Position numbers and translations under genes: made by a program. 64,000 nucleotides of DNA from contig NW_004457737.1 in the NCBI RefSeq assembly GCF_000203815.1, forward strand, positions 1,302,001 through 1,366,000, given 5' to 3'. The first letter of the stretch is position 1, and each line of letters begins with the position of its first letter. This document shows positions 51,611-62,553 of the stretch, piece by piece. Below the pieces are notes generated by a model that had not been told where the DNA came from, did not search any database, and saw only the letters and a list, made by a program, of their open reading frames with translations. Origin of the DNA: Cavenderia fasciculata (lineage: Eukaryota; Evosea; Eumycetozoa; Acytosteliales; Cavenderiaceae).

Positions 51611-51765
51611 TCAAAATAATAAAGAGAATGAAAATAGTAATAATAATTGTTTTAAAAATTTTAATACAACAGTATTTTCTTGTTTTTTAATTAGTTATTT
51701 AATTATTAATTTATTTATTGATTTATTTTATTGGTTTAGAAAAAATACTAGTATTTGATTGCTTT

Positions 51766-52629
51766 TTAAGCAGAAGAAGGTAAGAATTTATGAACAGTTA
51801 AATCTAGATTTTCATCCAAATCCTTTTGTAAAAGTTTAATCTTTTGTCTTGCGAGATGGTCAGAATCTGGACCAATGAATAAATGGAGAGGAGCAGGTCC
51901 TTGGCGATCACTAACTTGTTGGATGATTTCAGCAATCTTGATTGGATCTTTCCATTCTAATGATTTCAGATCTTCGGCGGCACTTGTATAGACTGTTGCA
52001 TACTTGGCTTTCAAATCGATTGATGGTTCACGGATAGATGATTGGATCGATGATTGGAAGCTACCAATATTTAAAATAGTGACATTGATGCCAAGAAAAT
52101 CTTTTACTTCAGCTGCATACGATTCGGTAAGACCATCCAAAGCAAATTTGGTGGCAGAATACGATCCAAACAATGGGTAGGCCCAAGTACTGGCACTAGA
52201 TGATACATTGAATAGATTTGAGCCTGGCTTTAAATGTTTGGTGACATGGCTCATCACAGATGCACAAGAGAAGAAATTAATGTCAAACAGATTTTTGTAG
52301 TCTTGAATCGTGTGTCCTTCTGCGGGGCCATAACATCCAAATCCAGCATTATTGACAACGATATCAATTCTTCCAAATGATGAAACAACCTCTTCAACTG
52401 TCTTTTTAATAGCTTCATCGTTTAACAAGTCGTTCTCCAATGCAAGGAATTGATTTGGGTCATTGTTTCCAACTACCTTTAATAGATTATCTTTTGATCT
52501 TGAAGTTGCTGCAACTCTGTATCCCTTTTCAAGAAAGTATTTGGTAATTGCCAATCCTATACCTGAACTTGCTCCAGTAATAAATAATACTTTTTCATTA
52601 TTATTATTGTTGTTGGTGTTGGTAGTCAT
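51766..52629 (-). CDS. short-chain dehydrogenase/reductase
   Basis: An intronless ORF of 287 residues. After an Asn run comes the Rossmann motif VLFITGASSGIGLAI (TGxxxGxG), NNAGFGCYGP, the catalytic Ser region NVSSSASTWAYPLFGSYSATK with Tyr and Lys in YSATK, and LNIGSFQSS after it. The basic residues after strand 2 (ATSRSKDNL) favour NADP(H). This is the classical SDR subgroup close to bacterial YdfG/oxidoreductases with an extended C-terminus. Cytosolic; substrate unknown. Confidence 0.9.
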   Translation of the reverse strand: MTTNTNNNNNNEKVLFITGASSGIGLAITKYFLEKGYRVAATSRSKDNLLKVVGNNDPNQFLALENDLLNDEAIKKTVEEVVSSFGRIDIVVNNAGFGCYGPAEGHTIQDYKNLFDINFFSCASVMSHVTKHLKPGSNLFNVSSSASTWAYPLFGSYSATKFALDGLTESYAAEVKDFLGINVTILNIGSFQSSIQSSIREPSIDLKAKYATVYTSAAEDLKSLEWKDPIKIAEIIQQVSDRQGPAPLHLFIGPDSDHLARQKIKLLQKDLDENLDLTVHKFLPSSA

Positions 52630-53106
52630 GATTAATTGAATTTTATTATGAACAAATGATATTGAGAATGATTATAATTTGAGTAGATATATATATTTAT
52701 TTGTTGAATGAACTAATGAATGAATGAATGAATGAATGATTGATGGTCTGAAGAGTTCATTTATAGTTTGAGGGATGCATTCCAATTTCGATACATGCTT
52801 TTACAAAAGAAGACAAGAATTCACCTATGAACCGGACGTACTCAAATGTGAAGGAGAGTGTAGGGTTAAGTTGGTTGTGTATGTTCCACTCAATCATGAC
52901 TTTAGAATCTAACTGTGAGTGAGAATCATAAATATCGATATTATGTTGAAAATTGAACTAAATTTGGTATGAGATAATATTTTTAGAGAATGCCGTTCTC
53001 GTCTGGATCACAAAAATGGATGAAAGTTTTGAAGACAAGATATATATTATTTGTTGAATGAACTTTAGACTCTGTGTCCTTTGAATATTTATTTATTATT
53101 ATTTAT
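52630..53106. other. intergenic, nothing recognised
   Basis: AT-rich; TGAATGAA tandem repeats at about 52710-52745. No gene seen. Confidence 0.4.
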
Positions 53107-56100
53107 TTATTTAATTCTAACCAATTTTAATAATAATGAACTTGATAAAACTGAGAGAGAACTACAAACCATGGCAGCAGCTGCGGCCATTGGTGGAAGG
53201 GATACACCAAACATTAAAAAGAAAACACCAGCTGCAAGAGGAACGGCAAGACAATTGTAGACAAGTGCCAAACCGAAATTGATACGGATACGACGGAATA
53301 CAACACGAGAGAGATGAATGGAACGGTAGACATCGGTCAATGAGTTTTTGAGCAAGACAATAGACGATGACTCGATGGCAATGTCAGTACCAGTGGCTAC
53401 AGACACTGCAACATCAGCTTGAGAAAGGGCAGGTGAATCATTGATACCATCACCGACAAAACAAACAACGTGTTTGGCTTCTTGGAGTTGACGAACCTTG
53501 TCAGCCTTTTCCTTGGGGATGACTTCTGAAAAGATGTGGTCTTCTGCAATACCGACTTGTTGGGCAATGAATTTGGCTGCACGATTATTGTCACCTGTAA
53601 CCATATAACATTCAATACCGAGGGAGTGGAGACGACGGATGGCAACTGCTGAATCTTCACGTGGGATATCAGAGATACCCATGATACCGGCAAACTGCCC
53701 TCCAAACATGACATAGATGACTGTTTTACCGTTGGTTTCCATTTGTTGAGCGTCAGTGACAAAGACTGGGTCGACTGCGACGTTGTTTTCTTTCATGTAG
53801 GAGAGGTTGCCAATCAAGACACGGTCCTCACCAAGAGTGCAGACCAACCCTCTGCCTGGAACTCCCTTAAAGTCTTGGACCATTGGGAACTTGATTTCTT
53901 GCTCGGTACGACCGTCGACGAGCTTGTCGGTACAGTACTTGACGATGGCACGGCCAATGGGATGCTCACTACCGCTTTCAGCAGCACCGACAGTTTGGAA
54001 AAAGGAGGCTTCGTCGGTCTGGCTGGTGACACGATAGTCGGTGACAGTCATCTTGCCAGTGGTGATCGTACCAGTCTTGTCAAAGAGGACGGCAGAGGTC
54101 TTGTGGGCAGTTTCTAGTGCCTTCCCACCCTTGATGAGGATGCCCATTTGGGCACCGACACCAGTACCAACCATGACGGCTGTTGGTGTAGCAAGACCAA
54201 GTGCACAGGGACAAGCAATAACAATCACTGAAATGGCAGCTAAAAAGGCAAAGATAAAGGGACTGTTTCCATTTCTCCAACCCTCTGGGTAAGAGTTGGT
54301 TGCACCGAGTGACATCCAAATGATAAAGGTGAGGATACCAAGAGAGATGATGAGTGGGACAAACACCTTTGATATCTGGTCTGCAAGAGCTTGGATGGGT
54401 GCTTTGGAGGTTTGAGCCTGTTGAACGAGTGAGATGATCTGAGAGAGGGTAGATTCAGAGCCAACTTTGCTGGCCGACACGTAGATGACTCCATCGAGGT
54501 TGACAGTACCACCAGTGACGACATCGCCGACTTTTTTGGTGACTGGGATTGATTCACCAGTCAACATGGACTCGTCGACAGTTGAGAGACCGTGTACGAC
54601 GGCACCATCAGTGGGAACAGATGCACCGGGCACAACCTTGAGGACATCACCGTATTGAACGAGGTTGGATGGGATAGTCTCTTCAGAGACGACAGTGAAT
54701 GCGCCGGTCTTTTCATCGGTCTCTGTGTAGACGAGGATCGACTCTTTGGACTGTAGATTCATGAGCTTGACAATGGCAGATGAGGTGTGTCCCTTGGCAA
54801 TGTTTTCCAACCAACGTCCGAGGATGATAAAGGTGATGAGCGACGCACTGGTCTCGAAAAAGTGCATACCGTCAAACTCGGGGTTACCAATCTTGAGGAT
54901 GATGGCCAGCACCGAGTAGACATAGGCACAGGTCGAGCCGACTGCCACCAACAAGTCCATGTTACCGTGCAAGTTTTTGAGTGCAGCCCAACTGGCACGG
55001 TAAAAGGTGAGACCCGAGATGAACTGGACTGGAGTGGCCAAGATAATACCAATCAACGATTCCCAGGGGAGTGCTACATTGGGACGTACATATTCCATGA
55101 GAAACATGACACCAGACGGTACGAGAACCATCGACAAGATGATAATGGGCAATGTAAAGATGATTGAAAAGATAAAGAGATTACGCCATTTTTGAATCTC
55201 ACGTTTTCTAAGTAACGAGTCTTTGGCCTCTGAAGAATCCGGACTGTACAATTCAGTGGTGACTTGAAGGTCAGCTTGAAGCTTACGCATACATGTACGT
55301 GGACCAACTAGAATAGAGTCACCGTGAATCTTGAATACTCCATTGGCAAATGTTTCAGTGTCGTCTGAAGCAGCGGAAGTGGTAGTAGACTGAGCATCCT
55401 TGCGATTATTGTATTCAACTGACGTCACTCCATTGATTGATCCAAGTAGTTTGGCAATTTCATCGTCACTTTTACCATTGCTAACGGTTACGGCAAGGTA
55501 GAAAGTACCTGGTTTGGCAGTTTGAAGGATCTTGGTTTCATAGCCGAGGTCGTCGAGTGCACCAATAATGTCTCGGATCTTGGCAATCTCTGGATGATAG
55601 GTGACTTCAGCACGCTCGGCCAAAAGGTTGACAGAGCATTCAATGACACCTGGTACTGCCTTGATACCATATTCAACAATGGCTACACAACTGGCACAAG
55701 TCATTCCATAGACACCGACAGACACTTGAACTGGCTTTTCAGTTGGATTACCTTGTACCTTGACAGAGAAATTCTCCATCTCAATACCGTCGCCAGCAGA
55801 TGATTTGGGAATTGGACATGCCAAGGACTGTTCTTCATCTTGGTCAATATCAATCAACAAACTATTGTCTGATAATTGACGATTGATTTTGAATCCCAAG
55901 CGTTGGACTGTCTTGATGACTTGTTGATCAGAGATGGTACCAATCAGATGAAGAGTCTGTGAATCAAAGTGAATGTCAGCTTTGACAATACTCTTGTTCT
56001 CCAAGAGGATGGTTGTAATCTTTTTAGAGCATCCAACCTGACACTTTAATCCCGACAATTGATAGACTCTTTCATTATTTCCAGGGGGGTTTGCAACTTC

Positions 56101-56782
56101 TTTACTAATTTGAATTGGTTCTTCTAATTCATCTCCATCCTAAAAAAAATAGAATAGAAATAGAAATATAGAATTAATTAGTCATTTGAATTAAACATAT
56201 ATTTATATTTATATATTATTAACATACAATTTCATTTAATGTTGATGGTGATGGGCATTCTTTGGATTGAACGGCAGCTACTAGTAAACGGAAATGATTG
56301 AATACGCCGAGAATAGAGAATATGGATCTTTCAGAGCTTGTAGAGATCTCGACTACACGGTTTACAATGTCATACGAGACAGCGATGACTTGGGAGAGTT
56401 TTAAGAGTGCTTGTTCTATTTCTTGGGCTTGTCCTTGGAGTTGAGCGAGGTTTGGTACAAACATCTTAAAGTCACGATAAGAGAACAACGATGACATGGA
56501 GCAACATGATTTCTTTTCCTTGGTGGTACCAGAACATCCACAAGATGAGCAATCTGAGGATGCTACCGATGGAGAGACGACTATTTCTGGGGCAGCAGCA
56601 GTAGAGGCACCTCCAGTAGAACTATTGGCTGGTGAGCAACATGACTCTAGGTCAAGGTCTAATGTAACCTCAGTCACCGAGTTGATTCGACCCAAAAGAT
56701 CGTTACATAGACATTTGATACATGAACAACCACAACTATTGCTAAAGTTAAAGTTTGGTTGAGGTAAAATAATCGATTCCAT
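53107..56782 (-). CDS. atp7: copper-transporting P1B-type ATPase
   Basis: Exons 56782-56228 and 56139-53107 give about 1195 residues. The first exon is an unusual Cys-rich start (CGCSCIKCLC, ESCCSP, CSSCGC) rather than a normal HMA string. Then a degenerate HMA (GLKCQVGCSKKI), a canonical HMA with GMTCASC near residue 334, and a third without CxxC. The pump core has TGES near 712, CPC in the membrane (IACPCALGLATP) near 829, DKTGT phosphorylation site near 872, SEHP and GDGINDSP. It exports copper or loads it into the Golgi, like ATP7A/B; in Dictyostelium related pumps work in copper defence and phagosomes. Catalytic residues all look intact. Confidence 0.95.
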
Positions 56783-57644
56783 AATAATAATATTGATAAT
56801 AATAAAGTATTTCTAGATTTAATGACTGTAAATCATAAACCATTTTTAAAAGAAGAAGAAGAGGAAAGGGAGATTAATATATTAATCTTTTTTTTTTTTT
56901 TTTAAAGCAATGAGAGGAAGAAGAAGAAGAAGGAGAAGAAGAGGGACAGATCATCTGATATAAAAAAAGAAAAGAAATTTTATTTAACAACACAATAAAA
57001 CAATTATACTATAACAATAAACAAACTAGTTAAAAAAAAGAAGAGGATGAAGAGTCGAAAAAAAAAATGTAAGAAGATGAAGAGGATGAGGAGGAAGAAG
57101 AGGACGAATGAAGGGATGAGGACGAATGAAGAGGATGAGGACGAGGATTAAGGAAGAAGATGTGGATGAGGATGAGGAGGATTAAGGAAGCAATCGCAAA
57201 GTATTACAATGAAGAGGAGGAGAAGATGAAGAGGAATATCAAATCGACAATGAACAAGAAGAAGAGGAGGAGGAGGAAGTAGTAACGAAGAGGATGAAGG
57301 GAAGGGGATGAAGATTAATCTTGTGTTATTACCAATTTAAATAATAATTTTGTTTGTTTGTTTTGAGTAACTAAGTTAGTTGATATTTATAAATAAGTGT
57401 TTGTGTGAAGAATTGAAATGGTTAAGATCAAGCAGCTGTGCGCACGGGTCATTGAGAGAACCAAAACAGAAAATTCAAAAAATAATAAAAATTAAAATAA
57501 ATTAAAATTCTATGGAACGTTCGTTCTATTCCCAAATGGATAATAATACTTTAGTGACAACGAATCAACTAGTTAGTGATATCAATTTATAATAATAGTA
57601 CAGTAGAGGTCATATTTTATTGATTGATCGATCGGTTTCATTTA
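56783..57644. other. intergenic with a long polypurine tract
   Basis: From about 56845 to 57320 the plus strand is dominated by GAA, GAG and GGA units, densest at 57045-57310, interrupted by AT stretches. No stable ORF with protein character lies in it. It may form triplex or strongly bent DNA. A poly-T run lies at 56888-56903. Confidence 0.5.
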
Positions 57645-58001
57645 CTATTTTCGACACCAGACATACCAACAATCAAAGATACAACCAAATTGCTTACAGC
57701 AACATCTACAACATGAACAACATCCATTTTCCTCTTGTTGTTCTTTCTTCTTTTTCTTGTCTTGATCGTCTTTATCATCCATTACTCTTGTTTTAGGTGG
57801 ACATATGATATGATGTCGACAATAAACATTGCCTGACTCGGGATTATCTCTTTCATTGGTACATCCATACACTTCACATCTTTCTATTGGTTCGCTTGAT
57901 CCCAATGCGTTGGGTGTTTTTATTGATGAGGAAGTATCACTGTTGTTGGTTGTATTATCTCCTATGATGTGGTGAACCTGTTCTTCTCCTTCTGATGACA
58001 T
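57645..58001 (-). CDS. small Cys-rich protein with one C-C-C-H module
   Basis: A 118-residue ORF. The middle has CEVYGCTNERDNPESGNVYC followed by RHH, a possible zinc knuckle with spacing C-x4-C-x13-C-x2-H. Then a Lys-rich stretch and a C-terminus with clustered cysteines (CCSCCRCCCKQFGC, CWYVWC) resembling the membrane-associated, palmitoylated ends of CYSTM or similar small proteins. No signal peptide. A related gene with two copies of the module lies upstream on the same strand (58289-58741). Function unknown; I do not recognise an established family. Confidence 0.65.
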   Translation of the reverse strand: MSSEGEEQVHHIIGDNTTNNSDTSSSIKTPNALGSSEPIERCEVYGCTNERDNPESGNVYCRHHIICPPKTRVMDDKDDQDKKKKKEQQEENGCCSCCRCCCKQFGCIFDCWYVWCRK

Positions 58002-58288
58002 TTAACTATACTTCTCTCTCTCTTTTTCGTCTCAAACTGACCTTTTAAATGTATGTCTGAAAAGCCATGACCAAACTGCTGATGGCACTGAGAATCGGAT
58101 GATGCGAATGTGTTAAGTATTGTAGTGACTTTTTTTGTGTAGACCTCACTACTTCCAAAGCATTATTCATTTTGTTCTCACTTTTTAGTTTTAGAAAAGA
58201 GAGAATACATTACATACAACTACCAACTATTATATTATATTATATTATATTATACGATTACTATTTTATTTATTAATACTATTATTAT

Positions 58289-58741
58289 TTAATCGTCATC
58301 ACCACAACAACCTTCACAACAACCAGAACAACATTCAGAGCAGCATTTACCACATTCTTGAGCCCTTTCATTGCGATCATCTTTCTTTTGTCGATTTTTG
58401 TTCTTATCCTTTACTTCTTGTGTTTCGACAGTCATCATAACTTGTGGTGGAGGTGATATATGTTGACGACAGATATTGTAGCCTGGTTCGGCAAGGCCTG
58501 GACATCCTGTCACTTGGCATCGATTGACTTGTGGTTGTGGTGGAGGTAACACGTGTTGACGACAGATATTGTAGCCTGGATCAGCAAGGTTTGGACACCC
58601 TGTCACTTGACATTGATTGGCGTGTTGTGGTGGAGGTTGTGCGTAGCCTTGTTGTGGAGGATATGCATATTGTTGTTGTTGTGGTTGTGAATCTGCACTG
58701 TATGATGGGTATCCGTGTGCATTTGGTTGTGGTTGTGACAT
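58289..58741 (-). CDS. small Pro/Gln-rich protein with two C-C-C-H modules and Cys-rich tail
   Basis: A 150-residue ORF. The N-terminus is Pro/Gln/Tyr-rich (PPQQGYAQPPPQ). Two near-identical modules follow, CQVTGCPNLADPGYNICRQH and CQVTGCPGLAEPGYNICRQH (C-x4-C-x10-C-x2-H), then a charged linker and a tail of Cys pairs (CCSECCSGCCEGCC) ending in Asp. The module recalls the small zinc finger found with some plant WRKY proteins, by spacing only. Repeated Cys pairs suggest metal binding or palmitoylation. The tandem arrangement and shared layout with 57645-58001 show gene duplication with module gain or loss. Confidence 0.7.
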   Translation of the reverse strand: MSQPQPNAHGYPSYSADSQPQQQQYAYPPQQGYAQPPPQHANQCQVTGCPNLADPGYNICRQHVLPPPQPQVNRCQVTGCPGLAEPGYNICRQHISPPPQVMMTVETQEVKDKNKNRQKKDDRNERAQECGKCCSECCSGCCEGCCGDDD

Positions 58742-59246
58742 GTTTGTTTGTTTGTTTATCTATTCAATACTCCTACTACTATCCCTCTCTTATTTTATCT
58801 GTATGTGAAAGTCTCTGTTTAATCAAGTCGACAAGGTTGGTTGATGTGCCTCTTGTTGTTTACATGTAACTTGAAAACACAAGAAGCAAGGGACATATCT
58901 GGGTTGTACATGTTTGTGTTCCGGGTTCACAGACATGATCACAACCGATTCAACAACAACAACAAAAAATCAAGATATATTTCAAAAGTCGATGAAAAAA
59001 AGGATCACCCGACTAAATAATACCTAAACGGTAACGTTTTACAACCGATTGAAATTTCAATCTCTTGCACAAATATATTTATAATTTTATTTGTCTACAC
59101 ACACAAACAGATAATAATAATAATAATAATGATGTATCATCAAAATAATGATGAGACAATATAAATGGTGGCTAGTTAGTTTGGTTTACACTATTGTGTA
59201 TATTATTTTTTATATTATTAATTAATTATATTATTAATTAAATGTC
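58742..59246. other. divergent intergenic region
   Basis: Between the Cys-rich gene (minus) and the fucosyltransferase (plus). AT-rich with an AAT run near 59113-59130; no gene or strong motif. Confidence 0.4.
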
Positions 59247-60725
59247 ATGTCATCAGTTAAAAGTATATTCACATTGTTGGCATCATTAATAGTATTGGTT
59301 GTATTACTATTTTGTAGTTTTGTTTATTTATTAAATAATGTTAGTGATATTCAGAGACAACAAAAACTAAAGTTGCACCAAAAACATTTAAATGTTGTTG
59401 ATTTGAATAATAATAATAATAATATTAATAATAATGTATCATTGGAAAAAACAACAAGTAGTAATGTGACAGTCGTGACAAACCCCTCTTCTACTCCCTC
59501 TACTCCCTCTACATTATTATCATCATCATCTTCTTCAACATCCTTGTCAAAGTGGGATCAATTGATTGACCAAAGTTTGATGAATAAGAGTACATTATTT
59601 ATTTGTGGTAAAGAGTTTGGACAGACTTCACTGTTGGCAAGAAAATATTATTGTGGTGATAGTGTTGGATGGACGGAATGGACAAGTGACGAGTCATTGT
59701 TGGAGCAATCAAACGGACAAGTATACTTTGGTGCAGATGTATCTCACAGGCTCTACACCAACTCACATTCTCCCAAGACTAGGGATAGGGATCCAATCAA
59801 GATTGATGAACTTGCATCGAGAGCTGTCAGAGTGTATTTCAATCTAGAACCACCTGATTCACCCATCTACTCTGCTTGTGATCGGTCAGCTCGGTGCATG
59901 GGACTATTCAACTGGTCAATCGGATGGCAAGATCGCGATGTTATTAAATTACCTGTATTCTCTAGAAATGGATTATTGTCATTGGAAGAGTCTGGAGCGG
60001 GAGGATATGATTTTAATTACTATAAAGATTTACATTCACAAAAGAGTCATGATAGACTTGTCTCATGGATGGCATACTCTTGTAGTAATGAGACGACTGA
60101 CAAGCCATTCCCTCGAACTCTCTATGTCGGAGAGTTAATGAAACATTGCAAAGTTGATAGTTATGGAAGATGTCTAAACAACAAGGAAATGCCGGTTGGC
60201 GGAGACCGCAACTCTCAAAATGCATCGCTTGTCAAGAAAGAGGTTATCTCTCAATACAAGTTCTACCTTGCATTCGAGAATACCAATTGTCCAGGATACA
60301 TTTCCGAAAAGATATTTGAGTGTTATGTGGCAGGAGTCGTTCCAGTCATCTCTGCACACCCATCTGTGCATCGCCAACTGCCACCCGACTCTTACATAGA
60401 TATGGAACAATTTGATAGTATCGGGGATCTAGCAGCCTATCTAAACTATCTCAATTATAATACAGACTTGTACAGCAGTTTTTTCAATTGGAGAAGAGAT
60501 CCTGAATACATCAAACAATGGATCGATTCATTCCCATCGACCAGATATGCAACCATTGCTTGTCAACTACACAAACATTATCTATCCTCATTCACTACAA
60601 CAGTTTCAAACAAACATCCTTCTACTTTTACTCCTCCAACACACCCATCATATTCCATTAAATATGATGCCAAGGATGCCTCGTCATGCTACCAACCATT
60701 TGTAAAATATTTAAATAAAAAATAA
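59247..60725 (+). CDS. GT10 alpha-1,3-fucosyltransferase-like protein
   Basis: An intronless ORF of 492 residues. One N-terminal anchor (TLLASLIVLVVLLFCSFVYL), an Asn/Ser/Thr-rich stem, then the GT10 catalytic region. The hallmark YKFYLAFENTNCPGYISEKI followed by FECYVAGVVPV is intact; Phe-Glu-Asn and the Lys of SEKI bind GDP-fucose in this family. Earlier landmarks: RAVRVYFNLEPPDSPIY and LVSWMAYSCSNET. Golgi type II enzyme transferring fucose to N-glycans or other glycans. An ATG at 59242 is out of frame, so 59247 is the start. Confidence 0.92.
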   Translation: MSSVKSIFTLLASLIVLVVLLFCSFVYLLNNVSDIQRQQKLKLHQKHLNVVDLNNNNNNINNNVSLEKTTSSNVTVVTNPSSTPSTPSTLLSSSSSSTSLSKWDQLIDQSLMNKSTLFICGKEFGQTSLLARKYYCGDSVGWTEWTSDESLLEQSNGQVYFGADVSHRLYTNSHSPKTRDRDPIKIDELASRAVRVYFNLEPPDSPIYSACDRSARCMGLFNWSIGWQDRDVIKLPVFSRNGLLSLEESGAGGYDFNYYKDLHSQKSHDRLVSWMAYSCSNETTDKPFPRTLYVGELMKHCKVDSYGRCLNNKEMPVGGDRNSQNASLVKKEVISQYKFYLAFENTNCPGYISEKIFECYVAGVVPVISAHPSVHRQLPPDSYIDMEQFDSIGDLAAYLNYLNYNTDLYSSFFNWRRDPEYIKQWIDSFPSTRYATIACQLHKHYLSSFTTTVSNKHPSTFTPPTHPSYSIKYDAKDASSCYQPFVKYLNKK

Positions 60726-60834
60726 ATAAATAAAATGTTGATTAATTTAAACTTTTTCAAAAAGTGTAGAGGTGAAGATCGTCACACAGTTTAATGACTC
60801 ATTATTAGTTTTAAAGATATAAAGAGTAGAGAGA

Positions 60835-62522
60835 ATGACAGCAGAAGTAATCAACAATAAGATAGATTTATCTATTTTAAAGGGTCTAGAAGACTTTCAA
60901 GTAAATTGGTGTTATCTATCAATCTTTTTCATCGTATTTGATTATGTTTTCAATGTATATCTTAATATTAGACAATCTAGAAAGTTAAGGATCACAAAGA
61001 TACCTCCTCAACTCGATGCTTACGAAATAACTACTCCTGATCAATTCATCAAATCACAAGATTATGGTTATGATAAACTGTATGTAATCATAACTACATT
61101 TGATAAACCTAACATATTATATTAACAGACAGACTTCTTGATCATTTTACTTTATTCTATTTATAGTATATTTTCAACATTCCACATGACATTTGGTGTT
61201 GTAACCAATGTACTTTCATTTATGTATGGTTTAAATCCTTTAGTATGGAAATTATCAAAATGGATTCTTAACAATCATATTTATGAAACTGATAATGAGG
61301 TATGATGACGACATTGATAACGACGATAATGATCAAAAGATAGACCTATCACAGTCAGTACACTTATTAATCTCTTTCTCTTCTTATTTATTTATAGATT
61401 ATAATTTCAATTGCATTTTTGTTTATTTATTCATTATTCAATACTATTACTGAATTACCATTCAGTTTGTACAAGACATTTGTTTTGGAAGAGAAACATG
61501 GATTCAATAACACTACAATTGGTCTTTTCATCAAGGATACCATTATTTCATTGTTATTGATGGCTGCTATTGGACCAATCATTATTGGTGTTATTGTTTA
61601 TGTCATTCAAGCAACTGGTCCATTGTTTTGGTTATGTATGTAGAGATAGATAGAAAAAAAAGGTAGATTTAATTTGACCAATTATTTATAATTATTACTC
61701 TATACTTTTTTTTTTTTTTTAGACACTTGGATTGTAGTATTTGCCATTTCACTTATTATGATGACCATTTATCCAACACTTATTGCACCATTATTCAACA
61801 AGTACTCACCAGTTGAAGGAGAATTAAAGGAATCAATTTTAGCACTTGCCAAGCGTGTCGATTTCCCAGCCACCAAATTGTTTGTCGTCGATAATTCAAA
61901 GCGTTCTGGTCACATGAATGCCTACTTTTATGGTTTCTTTAAAAACAAGCGTATTGTTTTGTACGACACCTTGATCAAGGAACTTGAAGAAGAGGATGTC
62001 CTTGCTGTACTTTGTCACGAGTTTGGACATTACAAGATGAGTCACACTCTTAGATTAATGGCACTACAACAAGTTTACATTCTTGGATTCTTTTACTTGT
62101 TTGGTCTCTTTATGAACGATGTCAAACTTTTCAATGATTTTGGATTCCACCAAGAGACACCAGTTTTCGTTGGATTATTATTGTTTGGTCTCATCTTCCA
62201 TCCAGTCTCTCAATTATTCTCTTTTGTTGTTCATATTTTCTCTCGTAAATTTGAATATGAAGCAGACAAGGTAAATATTTAATCTATTTCTACAAACCAA
62301 AAAAGACTATTAATATTAATAATTTTTTTCTTCTATTTTTAGTATGCATTTGACTTTGGATATGATTTATCAAATGGTTTGGCTAAATTACATATTAAGG
62401 ATAGTTCTTCTTTATTGGTTGATACAATGTATTCGAAGCTTCATTACAGCCACCCTACTCTTCTTGAGCGTCTCGATTATATTAAATCATTAAAAGCAAC
62501 ATCATCCAAAAAAGAAAAATAA
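60835..62522 (+). CDS. zmpste24: CAAX prenyl protease 1 (Ste24/ZMPSTE24)
   Basis: Exons 60835-61079, 61167-61299, 61398-61635, 61723-62270 and 62343-62522 give about 447 residues. Seven or so membrane segments are visible. The zinc motif HEFGH lies in VLAVLCHEFGHYKMSH, and the third ligand is the Glu of FEYEADKYAFD, both as in M48A peptidases. PTLIAPLFNKYSPVEG, KRSGHMNAYFYGFFKNKRIV and HPTLLERLDYIKS are family blocks. The enzyme sits in the ER and nuclear membrane and removes the last three residues of prenylated CAAX proteins, and clears blocked translocons. The C-terminal KKEK is a possible ER retrieval signal. Fully intact. Confidence 0.95.
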
Positions 62523-62553
62523 ATAAACACAAATAATATTTAAGTTAAATGTT

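Noticed and set aside
54787-55167. Plus-strand ORFs of 80-126 codons across the copper ATPase
   Set aside because: Antisense to a fully conserved P-type ATPase frame.
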